DNA of 64,000 nucleotides from Dickeya fangzhongdai (GTDB taxonomy: Bacteria > Pseudomonadota > Gammaproteobacteria > Enterobacterales > Enterobacteriaceae). Positions 49,105 to 59,415 of this stretch are shown in pieces. The notes under the pieces were generated by a model. That model had not been told where the DNA came from, searched no databases, and saw only the letters and a program-made list of their open reading frames with translations. Numbering within the stretch: the first letter of the stretch is position 1; each line of letters opens with the position of its first letter. The translations under genes and the position numbers were made by a program. The stretch is from assembly GCF_002812485.1 (NCBI RefSeq), contig NZ_CP025003.1:3286001-3350000 (forward strand), read 5' to 3'.

Positions 49105-49779
49105 TCAAATCTCATCAGGAGAACGCAGATTGGTTACCGCAATGCGCTCTCCCCGTTTACGTTCGCGCTCGGATTGCATATTGGCGCGGTAAACCCCCTG
49201 ATCGCCTACCACCCATGACAGAGGGCGGCGCTCCTTACCGATGGACTCTTTCAGCAGCAACAGCGCCTGCATGTAGGCTTCCGGACGCGGCGGGCATCCC
49301 GGGATGTACACATCAACCGGCAGGAACTTGTCCACGCCTTGCACCACGGAATAAATATCGTACATACCGCCGGAATTCGCACAGGCCCCCATGGAAATTA
49401 CCCATTTTGGCGCCAGCATCTGGTCGTACAAACGCTGAATGACCGGCGCCATTTTCAAAAACGGCGTACCGGCCACAACCATGAAATCCGCCTGACGTGG
49501 TGAGGCGCGGATAACTTCAGAACCAAAACGCGCAACGTCATGCACCGAAGTAAACGACGTCGCCATTTCCACGTAGCAGCAGGAAAGACCGAAGTTGTAA
49601 GGCCACAGGGAATTGCTGCGCCCCCAGTTGACCATGCTGTGCAGCGACTGTTCGAGGTTGCCCATGAAAACGCTGCGATTGACATGCTGTTCAAGCGGAT
49701 CGCTGACAATCTCTTGCTTCTGGAGGGGGTAACGGTCGTTCTCACCGTCCGGGTCAATGCGGGTGAGCGTATAATCCAT
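49105..49779 (-). CDS. nuoB: NADH:quinone oxidoreductase subunit B
   Basis: A 224-residue subunit holding cluster N2, the last before the quinone. The four cysteines are in [19 protein letters not shown] and [13 protein letters not shown], including the adjacent Cys pair typical of the family. It starts 18 bases after nuoA. Confidence 0.98.
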   Translation of the reverse strand: MDYTLTRIDPDGENDRYPLQKQEIVSDPLEQHVNRSVFMGNLEQSLHSMVNWGRSNSLWPYNFGLSCCYVEMATSFTSVHDVARFGSEVIRASPRQADFMVVAGTPFLKMAPVIQRLYDQMLAPKWVISMGACANSGGMYDIYSVVQGVDKFLPVDVYIPGCPPRPEAYMQALLLLKESIGKERRPLSWVVGDQGVYRANMQSERERKRGERIAVTNLRSPDEI

Positions 49780-49797
49780 CTTCTAAATGCCTCGCTA

Positions 49798-50241
49798 TTA
49801 CTGCTGATGAGTGTTGGTGGTCTGAGTCACGACATTGGATTTCACGACTTGTCTTTTTGAACGCGACGGCGTCCAGTCCAACGCGCCGATACGCACCAGA
49901 TAGATCAAACCAGCCAACAACACCAAAATGAAAATTGTGGCCTCGACGAAGCCTATCCAGCCGCTTTCCCGGATAGATACGGACCAGGCGTAGAGATAGA
50001 GGGCTTCAACGTCGAAAATAACGAAAAACATGGCGACCAGGTAAAACTTGGCGGAGAGGCGCAACCGCGCGGAGCCAACGGAATCGATACCTGATTCATA
50101 AGGAATGTTTTTGTGTCTGGCCCGGGCTCTGCCTCCCAACAGGAAGCCGCCGAGCAGCATAAAGCCGCAGAGACCTACAGCAACGATAACGAATAGCGCA
50201 AAAGCCCAGTGATGGGCGAGGACTTCAGTAGTTGTTGACAT
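49798..50241 (-). CDS. nuoA: NADH:quinone oxidoreductase subunit A
   Basis: A 147-residue, three-helix membrane subunit near the quinone site. Conserved [44 protein letters not shown] is the family signature. It is the first gene of the operon, with a 640-base upstream region shared with lrhA, whose product is encoded on the same strand. Confidence 0.97.
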   Translation of the reverse strand: MSTTTEVLAHHWAFALFVIVAVGLCGFMLLGGFLLGGRARARHKNIPYESGIDSVGSARLRLSAKFYLVAMFFVIFDVEALYLYAWSVSIRESGWIGFVEATIFILVLLAGLIYLVRIGALDWTPSRSKRQVVKSNVVTQTTNTHQQ

Positions 50242-50777
50242 ACTCTTGCTTACTCATCAAAAGTGATCAGACACCTGCTCTTTTGTCGGCAGTTCGTCGC
50301 CACATCGATTAAAAGGAAGGATTTTTCGCCACAAAAACACCACAACTTATAAGGTTAAGCGGCTGTTTAATGAGGCCTGATTCCCTGTTATGTAACCTTA
50401 TTTTCAACGCCACTAAAAATAACAGCACATTACTTTACATGCACGCAGTTTCGTTAACATTTTGTGTGTAACACGTTGACTAAATCGAGTCAGTCAACCG
50501 CTTCACGTTAACGATTCCACCCACACAAAGCCCTTATTGGCAGGGTGACTATAACATTTTCGGCAAGAATTCCTGTTCCCCCATAGTGTTAATAGGGGTA
50601 TTTTTTGATCCAGGGCACACTTTTTTCATTTATGTTAGTAAAAAAATTGCATCAATTGCTCAACCATTAACCTTTTCATTCGGTCAACATGGCTTTAAAA
50701 AAATAGAAATGCAGTTTTAATAAAAAAAGAACACAAACAGCGCATTAGACAAAGAGGGACAAAACGGACGCACAGAA
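50242..50777. promoter_or_regulatory. nuo operon promoter region
   Basis: About 540 bases upstream of nuoA with AT-rich tracts (50360-50740). Several GTTAA-type motifs (for example 50452-50460 and 50506-50512) resemble parts of ArcA sites, but no complete consensus could be assigned. No gene is called here. Confidence 0.5.
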
Positions 50778-50844
50778 GTGAACGGACAAACCGTGGTGAG
50801 AAAATCAGCATGGCAAAGACTGACTGGAGGATGGAAGCCTAAGC

Positions 50845-50871
50845 CATAGCGGGGCCTTTCACCCCGCTATG
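50845..50871. terminator. Hairpin downstream of lrhA
   Basis: A perfect 10-bp stem CATAGCGGGG (50845-50854) with CCCCGCTATG (50862-50871) and a 7-base loop, 8 bases beyond the lrhA stop. A TTTGT run follows on the plus strand and no T-run on the minus strand, so it ends a plus-strand transcript better than the lrhA one. Confidence 0.6.
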
Positions 50872-50878
50872 TTTGTAC

Positions 50879-51829
50879 TCAGGTAATATCTTTTAATGAT
50901 TCATCTGCCGGCGGTTCCCGCGTATCGTTTTCCGTTCCTGTGCTGACCGGCAGCAAATGCGAACGGGTACCGGACTCGATAGCGCTGAAAATGGCATTGG
51001 TCAGCTCGTTGTCATGATCCGGATTCCTGCACAGGTAATAGCGAGTATCAGGCAGTTTCGGCAAGCCTTCCTCTTCACCCAGCACGCGCAGTTCCGGACT
51101 CATCATTTCTACCGAACGCACGGTAATCCCAAGACCGGCTTTTACCGCCGCACGCACCGCAGACAACGTAGAGGCGACGTAAGAGATCTTCCACGGAATA
51201 CCTGCGGCGGTCAGTTGTTCCAGCGCCAGCGCGCGGAACGGGCTCGGTTCATCCAGCACCACCAGCGAAACAGTCTCTCCCGGCTGGTACTGATAATCGG
51301 CCGAGCAATACCATAACGTCGGTGACGTGCGTAGCAACACATGCGGCAAATCGTCGCTGTTGCTCGTAGTAATGACCAGATCAATTTTCCCCTGTTGCAG
51401 CATATCCGCCATTTCTGCGCTGCGTTTGATACTGACGGCGATCGACAGTTTCGGGAACACGGTAGTCACGCGCTGCAGGATGAAAGGCAGGATGGTATCC
51501 GCCGTGTCATCAGACGCGCCGATAGTCAGGGTGCCCTGAATATCGCTATACATCAGAGAGGCGCAGGCCTCATCGTTAAATTGCAGGATTTTTCTGGCAT
51601 ATCCAAGAAACTGGATGCCATGCTCGGTCAGCAGCTTGTTTCGCCCGTGGCGGGCAAACAGCTCCTTACCAATCAACTGCTCCAGACGCTGCATCTGTTG
51701 GCTCACTGCCGACTGTGTTCTGCACACAGCCACAGCGGCGGCTGCAAACGTGTTCAAATCTGCAACAGCGACGAACGTTCTCAACAGATCGAGATCAAGG
51801 TTGAGGACAGGGCGACTTGTATTTGTCAT
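50879..51829 (-). CDS. lrhA: LysR-family regulator LrhA (PecT/HexA)
   Basis: A 316-residue LysR-type regulator. The winged helix-turn-helix at about 10-70 ([41 protein letters not shown]) is nearly identical to E. coli LrhA. The effector domain has the family segments [18 protein letters not shown] and [15 protein letters not shown]. In Dickeya the orthologue is PecT and in Pectobacterium HexA, repressors of pectate lyases, exopolysaccharide and motility. ATG at 51829 matches the E. coli N-terminus; the GTG at 51841 is less likely. Position just upstream of nuoA is conserved in E. coli. Confidence 0.95.
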   Translation of the reverse strand: MTNTSRPVLNLDLDLLRTFVAVADLNTFAAAAVAVCRTQSAVSQQMQRLEQLIGKELFARHGRNKLLTEHGIQFLGYARKILQFNDEACASLMYSDIQGTLTIGASDDTADTILPFILQRVTTVFPKLSIAVSIKRSAEMADMLQQGKIDLVITTSNSDDLPHVLLRTSPTLWYCSADYQYQPGETVSLVVLDEPSPFRALALEQLTAAGIPWKISYVASTLSAVRAAVKAGLGITVRSVEMMSPELRVLGEEEGLPKLPDTRYYLCRNPDHDNELTNAIFSAIESGTRSHLLPVSTGTENDTREPPADESLKDIT

Positions 51830-53160
51830 ACGGTTCTTCACTTATCTATTTTAATTTTTAACAAACATACCTGGTGTTGATGTTGATGCCCCGGCAAGGG
51901 CCGGACGCACAATATAAGACGGACAGTATCGCAGACGAACGGTTACGGCAAAAGGCCATGTATATTCCTTTGTCCGAATCGCCTCTTCCCTCAGCCTCCT
52001 TATTTAAGCATCTTATGACGTAATCAGACTTTCAAAAAGAACCCTTTTATTTATTTTAGATAATAAAATAAAAATCAAAAAAAAACCAGCTGTCTCACTT
52101 CACCGGCAATTTACAATGAAGGGATATAAGATTTTGATTGCGCTTACGTTATGACACACGCTCACCCAAATAAACGACATCTCTTATTTTTCACTTTTAA
52201 CGCATGCTTTGTGCATCATTGATTCTCCGTTTGCTTGAAAAAGACATTACGTTTAAAACATCAGCAAACTCTTAAATCGCGCTATTCAATTTGAAATCCC
52301 GTTTTAATTCAATCATAAAAACCATCAAGCCACCTGATGAATTCACTTCACTATCCTTTCACTTCCCCAAAAGTAGCTCTCAGACCAAACCTGGCGCCGT
52401 TCGCACGCAAATACCATTAATACAGTGAGTTACTATCACCATGTGACTCAGTTTTTATGTAAAGATTAATAAATTTTTGTAAATTTGTTAAATAACACGC
52501 AAGAATGTCACATGTAACATAAATTTTCATGAAGTTACGCGAGGAGGTTTTCTCCAGTCAAAGAATTATCTTATGAGCAATGAGATATACCCTGTCTTTT
52601 TTATTCTTACCCTGATTTCTTCACTATTCGTTTAAATAACTCCATTTTTTATTATCAGCGAGTTGGCTGCGTTTTATTTTTTTCGGATAAGATACGCCCC
52701 CTTCATTTCCACATAGAGAAACATTTCCTTGCTCTTCTGCCATTACCGTATTTAAAAAATGGTTTTTTTATAACCCTCACGGCAGCCATCATTTTATGAT
52801 ACCGGTTTCAGCGTTTGAATCAGGTATAAAAAATACCTCAATTGCTGCCGAGATTATTCCTTGCGGCCACCATCTGGACATGATTAATGCTTCGTCATGC
52901 GATCCGGCTGGATAATTTACCGGCACCAGAGGCTGTTTTATAGATCCCGCTCTCAATCTCGGGTCAAAAACCCAAAGCGCCATCACAGATCAATTACAAT
53001 TCATTAACAATGATGTCATTTGTCGCTCTGGCTCTGAGCGTTATCTGGAACCGGCTTCACAGCCATGGTAATGATTCTTCAAAACACACGGCGGGAAGAG
53101 TACATTAGGCGGGTTAGGCGATTACTCATCAGGAATAGGATCCTGTAAAAGGTTTGTTAA
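51830..53160. promoter_or_regulatory. Long AT-rich gap between divergent lrhA and alaA
   Basis: About 1330 bases without a convincing gene, far longer than other gaps in the window, with A/T-rich tracts (52010-52080, 52450-52540, 52640-52800). It holds both divergent promoters and probably a long lrhA leader or an H-NS-type silenced region. Open frames here are short and lack ribosome binding sites, including a 20-codon frame at 52573-52635 and a minus-strand frame at 52986-52789. GAGGAGG at 52541-52547 followed by CTCC forms a small hairpin but precedes no start codon. Confidence 0.55.
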
Positions 53161-54375
53161 ATGTCACCGATAGAAAAATCGAAAAAACTGGAAAACGTTT
53201 GTTACGATATTCGTGGTCCGGTATTAAAAGAAGCAAAACGGCTGGAAGAAGAAGGCAACAAGGTACTCAAACTGAACATCGGCAACCCGGCGCCTTTCGG
53301 GTTCGATGCGCCGGATGAAATTCTGGTGGATGTCATCCGCAATCTGCCGACTGCGCAAGGCTACTGCGATTCCAAAGGACTCTATTCCGCCCGCAAGGCC
53401 ATCGTACAGCACTATCAGGCTCGCGATATGCGCGACGTGACGCTGGAAGACGTCTATATCGGCAACGGCGTTTCCGAACTGATCGTCCAGTCGATGCAGG
53501 CATTGCTGAATACCGGTGACGAAATGCTGGTGCCGGCGCCGGATTACCCGCTGTGGACCGCGGCCGTGTCGCTTTCCAGCGGCCATGCGGTGCATTACCG
53601 CTGTGACGAAGAGTCGGGCTGGTTCCCGGATCTGGATGACATTCGCAGTAAAATCACTCCTCGTACCCGCGGGATCGTGATCATCAACCCCAATAACCCG
53701 ACCGGGGCGGTGTACAGCAAAGAACTGCTGCTGGAAGTGGTCGAGATTGCCCGCCAGCATAACTTGATCATTTTCGCCGACGAGATTTACGACAAGATCC
53801 TCTACGATGACGCTCAGCACCATTCGATTGCCGCGCTGGCGCCTGACCTGTTAACCGTCACCTTCAACGGTCTGTCCAAAACCTATCGTGTGGCCGGGTT
53901 CCGTCAGGGCTGGATGGTGCTGAACGGACCGAAAAAGCACGCTCGCGGTTATATTGAAGGGCTGGAAATGCTGGCGTCGATGCGTCTGTGCGCCAACGTG
54001 CCGATGCAGCATGCTATTCAGACCGCGCTGGGCGGTTACCAAAGCATCAGCGAATTCATTCATCCTGGCGGGCGTCTATACGAGCAGCGTAATCGCGCCT
54101 GGGAACTGATCAACCAGATTCCCGGCGTATCCTGTGTCAAACCGAGCGGAGCGCTGTATATGTTCCCCCGCATTGACGCCAAACGCTTCAACATTCATGA
54201 CGACCAGAAGCTGGTACTGGATCTGCTGCTGCAGGAAAAAGTGCTGCTGGTACAAGGCACCGCCTTCAACTGGCCGGAGCCAGACCACCTGCGTATCGTA
54301 ACCCTGCCGCGTGTTGACGAACTGGAAATGGCGATCAACAAATTTGGCCGTTTCCTGGAAGGTTATCACCAGTAA
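53161..54375 (+). CDS. alaA: Glutamate-pyruvate aminotransferase AlaA
   Basis: A 404-residue class I PLP aminotransferase that makes alanine from pyruvate and glutamate. The PLP Lys is in TFNGLSKTYRVAGFRQGWM (about 240), and other cofactor ligands are in NPNNPTGAVYS and FADEIYDKILYD. The N-terminus MSPIEKSKKLENVCYDIRGPVLKEAKRLEEEG matches E. coli AlaA (YfbQ). AAAGG lies 9 bases before the ATG. It is transcribed away from lrhA. Confidence 0.97.
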   Translation: MSPIEKSKKLENVCYDIRGPVLKEAKRLEEEGNKVLKLNIGNPAPFGFDAPDEILVDVIRNLPTAQGYCDSKGLYSARKAIVQHYQARDMRDVTLEDVYIGNGVSELIVQSMQALLNTGDEMLVPAPDYPLWTAAVSLSSGHAVHYRCDEESGWFPDLDDIRSKITPRTRGIVIINPNNPTGAVYSKELLLEVVEIARQHNLIIFADEIYDKILYDDAQHHSIAALAPDLLTVTFNGLSKTYRVAGFRQGWMVLNGPKKHARGYIEGLEMLASMRLCANVPMQHAIQTALGGYQSISEFIHPGGRLYEQRNRAWELINQIPGVSCVKPSGALYMFPRIDAKRFNIHDDQKLVLDLLLQEKVLLVQGTAFNWPEPDHLRIVTLPRVDELEMAINKFGRFLEGYHQ

Positions 54376-54383
54376 TCAGGATG

Positions 54384-54412
54384 ATGCCCGGCACCGCACT
54401 GGCGCCGGGCAT
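54384..54412 (+). terminator. Hairpin after alaA
   Basis: A 9-bp stem ATGCCCGGC (54384-54392) with GCCGGGCAT (54404-54412), 9 bases after the alaA stop, followed by GTTTGCT. Weak T-run. Confidence 0.65.
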
Positions 54413-54521
54413 GTTTGCTCCCCTGCAGCCTGAGCCTTTTCCCGCTCCCCCCGGCCTGATTTGCTTCTTGATGCCGGAGCCGCCACAATGAACCCCTAAT
54501 GCTGTACACCGAGAGACACTT

Positions 54522-55121
54522 ATGGTTCAAAGTCATTTCTTCGCCCACTTGTCCCGCCTGAAACTGATTAGCCGCTGGCCGCTGATGCGCAATGTCCGGA
54601 CCGAAAATGTCTCCGAGCACAGCCTGCAGGTAGCGTTTGTCGCTCATGCCCTCGCGGTGATCAAAAACCGCAAATTCAATGGCAACCTCAATGTTGGTCG
54701 CATTGCCCTGCTGGCGATGTACCATGACGCCAGTGAAGTGCTGACCGGCGACATGCCCACCCCCATCAAGTATTACAACGCGCAGATTGCCCACGAATAC
54801 AAGAAGATTGAAAAGATTGCCCGCCAGAACCTGATTGCGATGCTGCCTGCCGAACTGCAGCAGGATTTCAGCCCGCTGCTTGATGAATCCCATATCAGCG
54901 AAGAAGAGCACGCCATCGTGAAACAGGCGGATGCGCTTTGCGCGTACCTGAAGTGTCTGGAAGAACTGTCGGCCGGCAATAACGAATTTTTGCTGGCCAA
55001 AGCCCGACTGGAAAAGACGCTCCAGCAGCGCCAGAGCCCGGAAATGGATTATTTCATGACGGTGTTTATTCCAAGCTTCAGCCTGTCGCTGGATGAAATC
55101 AGCCAGGAGTCGCCGCTTTAG
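54522..55121 (+). CDS. yfbR: 5'-deoxynucleotidase YfbR
   Basis: A 199-residue HD-domain phosphohydrolase that removes phosphate from deoxyribonucleoside 5'-monophosphates and takes part in the dCTP-to-dTMP salvage route. Metal ligands are His33 (SEHSLQ), His68/Asp69 (YHDASE) and Asp137 (KQADAL). Length and sequence closely follow E. coli YfbR. The gap to alaA holds a hairpin. Confidence 0.96.
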   Translation: MVQSHFFAHLSRLKLISRWPLMRNVRTENVSEHSLQVAFVAHALAVIKNRKFNGNLNVGRIALLAMYHDASEVLTGDMPTPIKYYNAQIAHEYKKIEKIARQNLIAMLPAELQQDFSPLLDESHISEEEHAIVKQADALCAYLKCLEELSAGNNEFLLAKARLEKTLQQRQSPEMDYFMTVFIPSFSLSLDEISQESPL

Positions 55122-55146
55122 TCAGCCACCAATGAGCGCGGCGCAC

Positions 55147-55171
55147 AGCCTGACAGCAGGTCAGTCAGGCT
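55147..55171. terminator. Hairpin between convergent yfbR and yfbS
   Basis: An 8-bp stem AGCCTGAC (55147-55154) and GTCAGGCT (55164-55171) in the short gap between the two stops; probably bidirectional, without a long T-run. Confidence 0.6.
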
Positions 55172-55189
55172 GTTCACACATGTTTGCAT

Positions 55190-57025
55190 TCAAAATGGGT
55201 ACAGCCACGGCACCATCACCACGCTGACCGCCATCACCAACAGCGTGAACGGCACCCCAACCCGAACAAAATCACTGAAACGATACCCGCCGGGCGCCAG
55301 CACCAGCGTATTCACCGGCGAAGAAACCGGCGTCATAAACGCAGCGGAAGCGGCAATAGCGATAATCATCGCGAAAGGATACGGCGAAACCTGCATCTGC
55401 TCCGCCGCCGCCACGGCGATCGGCGCCATCAGCACCGCCGTCGCCGTATTGGAAATGAACAAGCCCGTCAGCGCACAAAGCAGGAACAAGCACACCAACA
55501 TCATATGCGGACCGGCATCGCCGCCAATTTCCATCAACCCTTTGACGGCCAAGGCCACGCCGCCGGTTTGCTGCAACGCCAGAGCAAACGGCATCATTCC
55601 CACAATCAGGATCAGGCTCGGCCAGTGCACGGCGCGATAGGCGCTTTCCATGTCGATGCAGCGAAACTGACCCATTAGCAGGCAGGCGATCAACGCGGCG
55701 ATAGCGTTGGGGATTTCATCGGTAAGCATCATCGCCACCATCAGCGCCAGACAAAACAGCGCATGCGGCGCCTGATTACTGGCTGGCGCCACTTCATCCA
55801 CTTCCGCCGGCAGGTTGAGCACAATAAAGTGGTGCTTGTGCTGGTGCAGCAGGCGGATGTTTTTCCAGTCGCCAATCACCAGTAAAATATCCCCCAGCTT
55901 TAATGCTTCGTCAGCCAGCGTGCCTTCCAGCGCCTCGCCGTCCCGACGAATGCCCACCACCGTCAACCCATAGCGGCTGCGAAACGACGCCTCCTGCAAC
56001 GTTTTGCCCAGCAGTCCGGAATCCGGGATCAGCGACACTTCAGCCATGCCCACATCCCGCGCCTGTTCGGAGAAATACTCGCCGCGCAGCACCATCGGTT
56101 CCAGGCGCTGGGTGGCGCAGAACTCACGCAGATCCACGTCTGATGCCGACATATCGATCAGCAGCACATCATTCAAGCGCAATTCGCTATTGCCGCTGAC
56201 GCTGACCATAATGCGCCGGAATTTTTGCCAGCGCTCAATCCCCACCACGTTGGCGCCGTAGCGCTGGCGTAATTGCAAATCATCCAGGCGCTGACCAATC
56301 AGCGGTGAGCCGGTGCGGATCGCCAGCCGGCGCGCGCGCCCGGTCAGTCGATATTCCCGGATCAGGTCACGAAACGTTTTACGTTTCCACCCTTCCTTGA
56401 AGTTATCGCTGTCCGTCGTGGTCAGCCAAAAACGGGCCACCAACATATACGCGATACCGATCAGCAACACCACCACACCAATAGGCGTGACGCTAAAAAA
56501 GCTGAACCCGGCCATACCGGTACGCATCAGCTCACTGCTGACCACCATATTGGGCGGAGTCGCCACCAGCGTCATCATGCCGCTGATCAACCCGGCGAAG
56601 GCCAGCGGCATCATCAGGCGGGCCGGGGTGGTTTTCATCCGCGCGGCGACGTTCAGCACCACTGGAATAAAAATAGCCACCACGCCGGTCGAACTCATGA
56701 AGGCGCCCAGCAGCGCCACGGTGCACATCAGCAGAATCAGCATGCGGGTTTCACTCTGCCCGGCCACGCGCATCAACCAGTCGCCGACCTGATAGGCCAC
56801 CCCGGTTCGCACCAGACCTTCGCCGATCACAAACAGCGCGGCGATCAGGAATACGTTCGGATCGCTGAAACCGATCAGCGCCTCCTGTAGCGTCAGCGTG
56901 CCGCTTAGCACGAACGCCACAATCACCAGCAAAGCAATCACATCCATGCGCAGTTTGCCGGTAGCAAACAGCGCAATGGCAATCAATAACAGCATGACAA
57001 CCCAGACCAGCGAACTGCTCAACAT
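55190..57025 (-). CDS. yfbS: Putative sodium-coupled anion transporter YfbS with two RCK_C domains
   Basis: A 611-residue inner-membrane protein of the SLC13/DASS-like (CitMHS/ArsB-related) group. Two blocks of transmembrane helices (about 1-190 and 400-611) flank two cytoplasmic TrkA-C type domains (about 205-385, for example [26 protein letters not shown] and [25 protein letters not shown]). The RCK_C pair probably senses a ligand and gates transport. Substrate unknown. It is oriented against yfbR. Confidence 0.94.
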   Translation of the reverse strand: MLSSSLVWVVMLLLIAIALFATGKLRMDVIALLVIVAFVLSGTLTLQEALIGFSDPNVFLIAALFVIGEGLVRTGVAYQVGDWLMRVAGQSETRMLILLMCTVALLGAFMSSTGVVAIFIPVVLNVAARMKTTPARLMMPLAFAGLISGMMTLVATPPNMVVSSELMRTGMAGFSFFSVTPIGVVVLLIGIAYMLVARFWLTTTDSDNFKEGWKRKTFRDLIREYRLTGRARRLAIRTGSPLIGQRLDDLQLRQRYGANVVGIERWQKFRRIMVSVSGNSELRLNDVLLIDMSASDVDLREFCATQRLEPMVLRGEYFSEQARDVGMAEVSLIPDSGLLGKTLQEASFRSRYGLTVVGIRRDGEALEGTLADEALKLGDILLVIGDWKNIRLLHQHKHHFIVLNLPAEVDEVAPASNQAPHALFCLALMVAMMLTDEIPNAIAALIACLLMGQFRCIDMESAYRAVHWPSLILIVGMMPFALALQQTGGVALAVKGLMEIGGDAGPHMMLVCLFLLCALTGLFISNTATAVLMAPIAVAAAEQMQVSPYPFAMIIAIAASAAFMTPVSSPVNTLVLAPGGYRFSDFVRVGVPFTLLVMAVSVVMVPWLYPF

Positions 57026-57118
57026 GCCTCCTCCTGACGTTAACAGTCCTTATTCATCAGGCGGTATTCCAGCTGGAAACGCATTCCCCGGAGAAACCGC
57101 TGAAAATCAGCATGCCAT

Positions 57119-57145
57119 AAAAAAACCCTGACAAAGCAGGGTTTT
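57119..57145 (-). terminator. Terminator of yfbT
   Basis: AAAACCCTG (57122-57130) pairs with CAGGGTTTT (57137-57145) across a 6-base loop. On the minus strand the stem is followed by a T-run. It lies 27 bases after the yfbT stop. Confidence 0.88.
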
Positions 57146-57171
57146 GATCATGTTTACTCCGGTTTGGGGCA

Positions 57172-57828
57172 TCATTTCAGGGTGATATTGACCCAGCCAC
57201 CCGCTGTACGCGAAATCTGCAATTGCTCAAGGGAATGTAATACGGCATCCACCTCGTCCAGACGCGGCGTGTCGGCCGGCGCATTCACCGCGACAACCTT
57301 ACACCCCGCAGTCAGACCAGACAGCACGCCGGCCGGCGCATCCTCGACCACCACGCACTCGGCAGGAGCCAGCCCCAACCGCTGCGCGCCCAGCAGATAC
57401 GCGTCCGGATTCGGTTTGCCATGCGCCACCTGCTCCGCAGTGATGAACTCGCGCGGAGCAGACAACCCCGCGGCGCGATGGCGAGCATGCGCAATCGGCA
57501 CCGTTCCCGACGTCACGATCGCCCACGGAATATTCAACTCGTCCAGCCTGACCAACAGCGCCTGAGCGCCCGGCATAGCCGCAATACCGGTGGTATCGGT
57601 CGCTTCCACCTGCTCCAGCGCGACAAACTCGCGCTGAATCGTCTCTTCACTGGCGCCAGCCAGAAAATGACGCAACGAGGTGATGGCCTGCTTGCCATGA
57701 ATAAAATCCAGAACCGTCTGCGGGTCGATATCATGATCTTTTGCCCAGTTGCTCCAGGCCCGTTCCACCGCGGGCAGTGAATCCACCAGCGTGCCGTCAA
57801 GATCAAACAGAAAACCTTTACACTCCAC
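57172..57828 (-). CDS. yfbT: Sugar phosphatase YfbT (HAD family)
   Basis: A 218-residue HAD hydrolase, beta-phosphoglucomutase-like subgroup. Catalytic DxD is in FDLDGTLVDS (Asp9/Asp11), motif II is in IVTSGT, the Lys is in HGKPNPDAY and the metal acid in VVVEDAPAGVLSG. E. coli YfbT dephosphorylates sugar phosphates such as fructose-1-phosphate and phosphorylated hexitols. Both flanks are gene-poor, so it is probably monocistronic. Confidence 0.94.
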   Translation of the reverse strand: MECKGFLFDLDGTLVDSLPAVERAWSNWAKDHDIDPQTVLDFIHGKQAITSLRHFLAGASEETIQREFVALEQVEATDTTGIAAMPGAQALLVRLDELNIPWAIVTSGTVPIAHARHRAAGLSAPREFITAEQVAHGKPNPDAYLLGAQRLGLAPAECVVVEDAPAGVLSGLTAGCKVVAVNAPADTPRLDEVDAVLHSLEQLQISRTAGGWVNITLK

Positions 57829-57864
57829 AGAAAGCCCCTTCTTTATTTACCGGCCCCGAACTTA

Positions 57865-58359
57865 TCAGGCATTAATGATTTGCGCGATCTCCACCGCACT
57901 CAGGTGATACTGACGCGGGCAGGATTGCCAAATCGCCAGCATGCGGATGTATTTATCCCACATTTTGGTCTGTGAGTTAAAGCCATGCGTGCCGGAATCA
58001 AAGTGGGGATAGCGCCCTTCCACGTGCACCATAAAGCGCACGTAACCCAGGTAGCGCGCCTCGGTAGCGGCATCAAAGCCAAGAAACGCCACACGGCGCT
58101 CATCCATGTCCGGTTTCTCTTTCAGGTTGGCCCAGGAAACCTGCAGCGCATGATGCATTTCCATAATATTAATGAGGGTACGGCACACATCTTCGTTTAA
58201 ATCGCCAAAATCACGATCCAGTTCCCGCATTTGCAACCCATAACCCCGTTCGATGATAGTTTGCAGGCGGCGGTAACGTTCCGCATTATCGGGATCCAGC
58301 ATTGACATCATTTTGTACTGATTGGACAGGATAAGTCTCTGAGCATTAGTCATTTCCAT
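57865..58359 (-). CDS. yfbU: YfbU family protein
   Basis: A 164-residue conserved protein of the UPF0304/YfbU family, unknown function. Typical segments are [38 protein letters not shown] and [18 protein letters not shown] at 58359 gives the E. coli length; ATG 58353 is an alternative. It is cytoplasmic and mostly helical. Confidence 0.95.
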   Translation of the reverse strand: MEMTNAQRLILSNQYKMMSMLDPDNAERYRRLQTIIERGYGLQMRELDRDFGDLNEDVCRTLINIMEMHHALQVSWANLKEKPDMDERRVAFLGFDAATEARYLGYVRFMVHVEGRYPHFDSGTHGFNSQTKMWDKYIRMLAIWQSCPRQYHLSAVEIAQIINA

Positions 58360-58495
58360 GGTGCACTCCTGAATCTGATTCCGGCTAAAGGGATATTGAC
58401 AGCAGAATCGCATACTGGCTGGCGTTCGTTTCTTGATTTAAAACAGAATCCAATGGAAAAAATGTCAGCGTCTTTGGCTAAAAACCGGGTTTACA

Positions 58496-58951
58496 TCAAA
58501 GATCGTCCAGGAACGTCTTGTCGAGCTGCCTGAAGGCACGATTCAGCACGTCCGCCAGCATCTGATAAGTGGGCTGTCCTTCCACCGGCGCCAGCGCCAT
58601 TCCCGACGCCAGCAGCTTATTACGAATTTCATGAAACCACTGTAATAAGGAAGGCGGCAACGGAGTGACAGAACGTCGCCCCAGCCACCATAATCCCTGC
58701 ATCGGCAAGCCAAGGGCGAATAGCGCGGTAGCCACGCTCGGCCCCAGTTGCCCGCCCAGCGCGATTTGCCAGGTCAGGGTAAAGACGGCCAGCGGCGGCA
58801 TGATACGAATGGCAAACCGGGTGGCGCGCGCCACGCGATTTTCAGGAAACACCGGCGCCAAACGTTTATCCGTCGGCCAGGTTTTCATATAGTGCTGGCC
58901 CAGACGGAATAATTGTAGCCATCCTGTCTTACCGGAGGGTTTCGTCGTCAT
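58496..58951 (-). CDS. yfbV: Membrane protein YfbV (terminus macrodomain-insulation factor)
   Basis: A 151-residue inner-membrane protein with two transmembrane helices (about 47-65 and 70-92). E. coli YfbV insulates the Ter macrodomain from neighbouring chromosome. Here it lies next to ackA, as in E. coli. ATG at 58951 gives the usual [11 protein letters not shown] start. Confidence 0.93.
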   Translation of the reverse strand: MTTKPSGKTGWLQLFRLGQHYMKTWPTDKRLAPVFPENRVARATRFAIRIMPPLAVFTLTWQIALGGQLGPSVATALFALGLPMQGLWWLGRRSVTPLPPSLLQWFHEIRNKLLASGMALAPVEGQPTYQMLADVLNRAFRQLDKTFLDDL

Positions 58952-59415
58952 GCTCAACCTCAACTTCACATATAAAAAATAAAAAATTTGTATAAATCAC
59001 CAACTGTAATTGACAAGCTTAAAATATATTTTGTGTTTAATGATTGCTATCGGTATCCTAAAATAGCCTTTTGGGCTGCGATAAAAAGCCGTATGACACC
59101 GTTGTTCTGCACTCGCTGTTTAGCCATCCGCTGTTTCAGGCAGCGTTTCGTTGCGTCGGCTGGCGAATCCGGTCACTGTTGATTCAGCGCGTAGCGAACG
59201 TCATGTGTGTCTGCTGTCGCCGTTTTTGCCGCGCCGATGTCGCCAGGCCGGGGCGTTTCATACGCTGCCGGGCGGTTGTTACATCGGCGTTTTCCGCCGT
59301 CATGTCTGGAAAAATCACCCGGCCATGATGTTAATCATAAATGTCAACCGCCTTCTGCGCTACGCTGGCTGTTGTGTGACATTTTTTTAACCATGTATAA
59401 CAAGTAGGTACTTCC
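58952..59415. promoter_or_regulatory. Divergent promoter region of yfbV and ackA
   Basis: A 464-base gap with an AT-rich left part and a GC-richer centre (59100-59330). It must contain the ackA-pta promoter. The stretch at 59328-59343 (TTAATCATAAATGTCAA type) has one FNR-like half-site, but no full box. Overlapping open frames in three frames (59071-59407) show no coding preference. Confidence 0.5.

Noticed and set aside
52573..52635. 20-codon hydrophobic frame (begins MSNEIYPVFFIL) in the lrhA-alaA gap.
   Set aside because: The only strong ribosome-binding-like sequence (GAGGAGG) is about 26 bases upstream, too far to serve the ATG.
52789..52986. 65-codon minus-strand frame in the lrhA-alaA gap.
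   Set aside because: No ribosome binding site and no recognisable domain; within a region of mixed composition.
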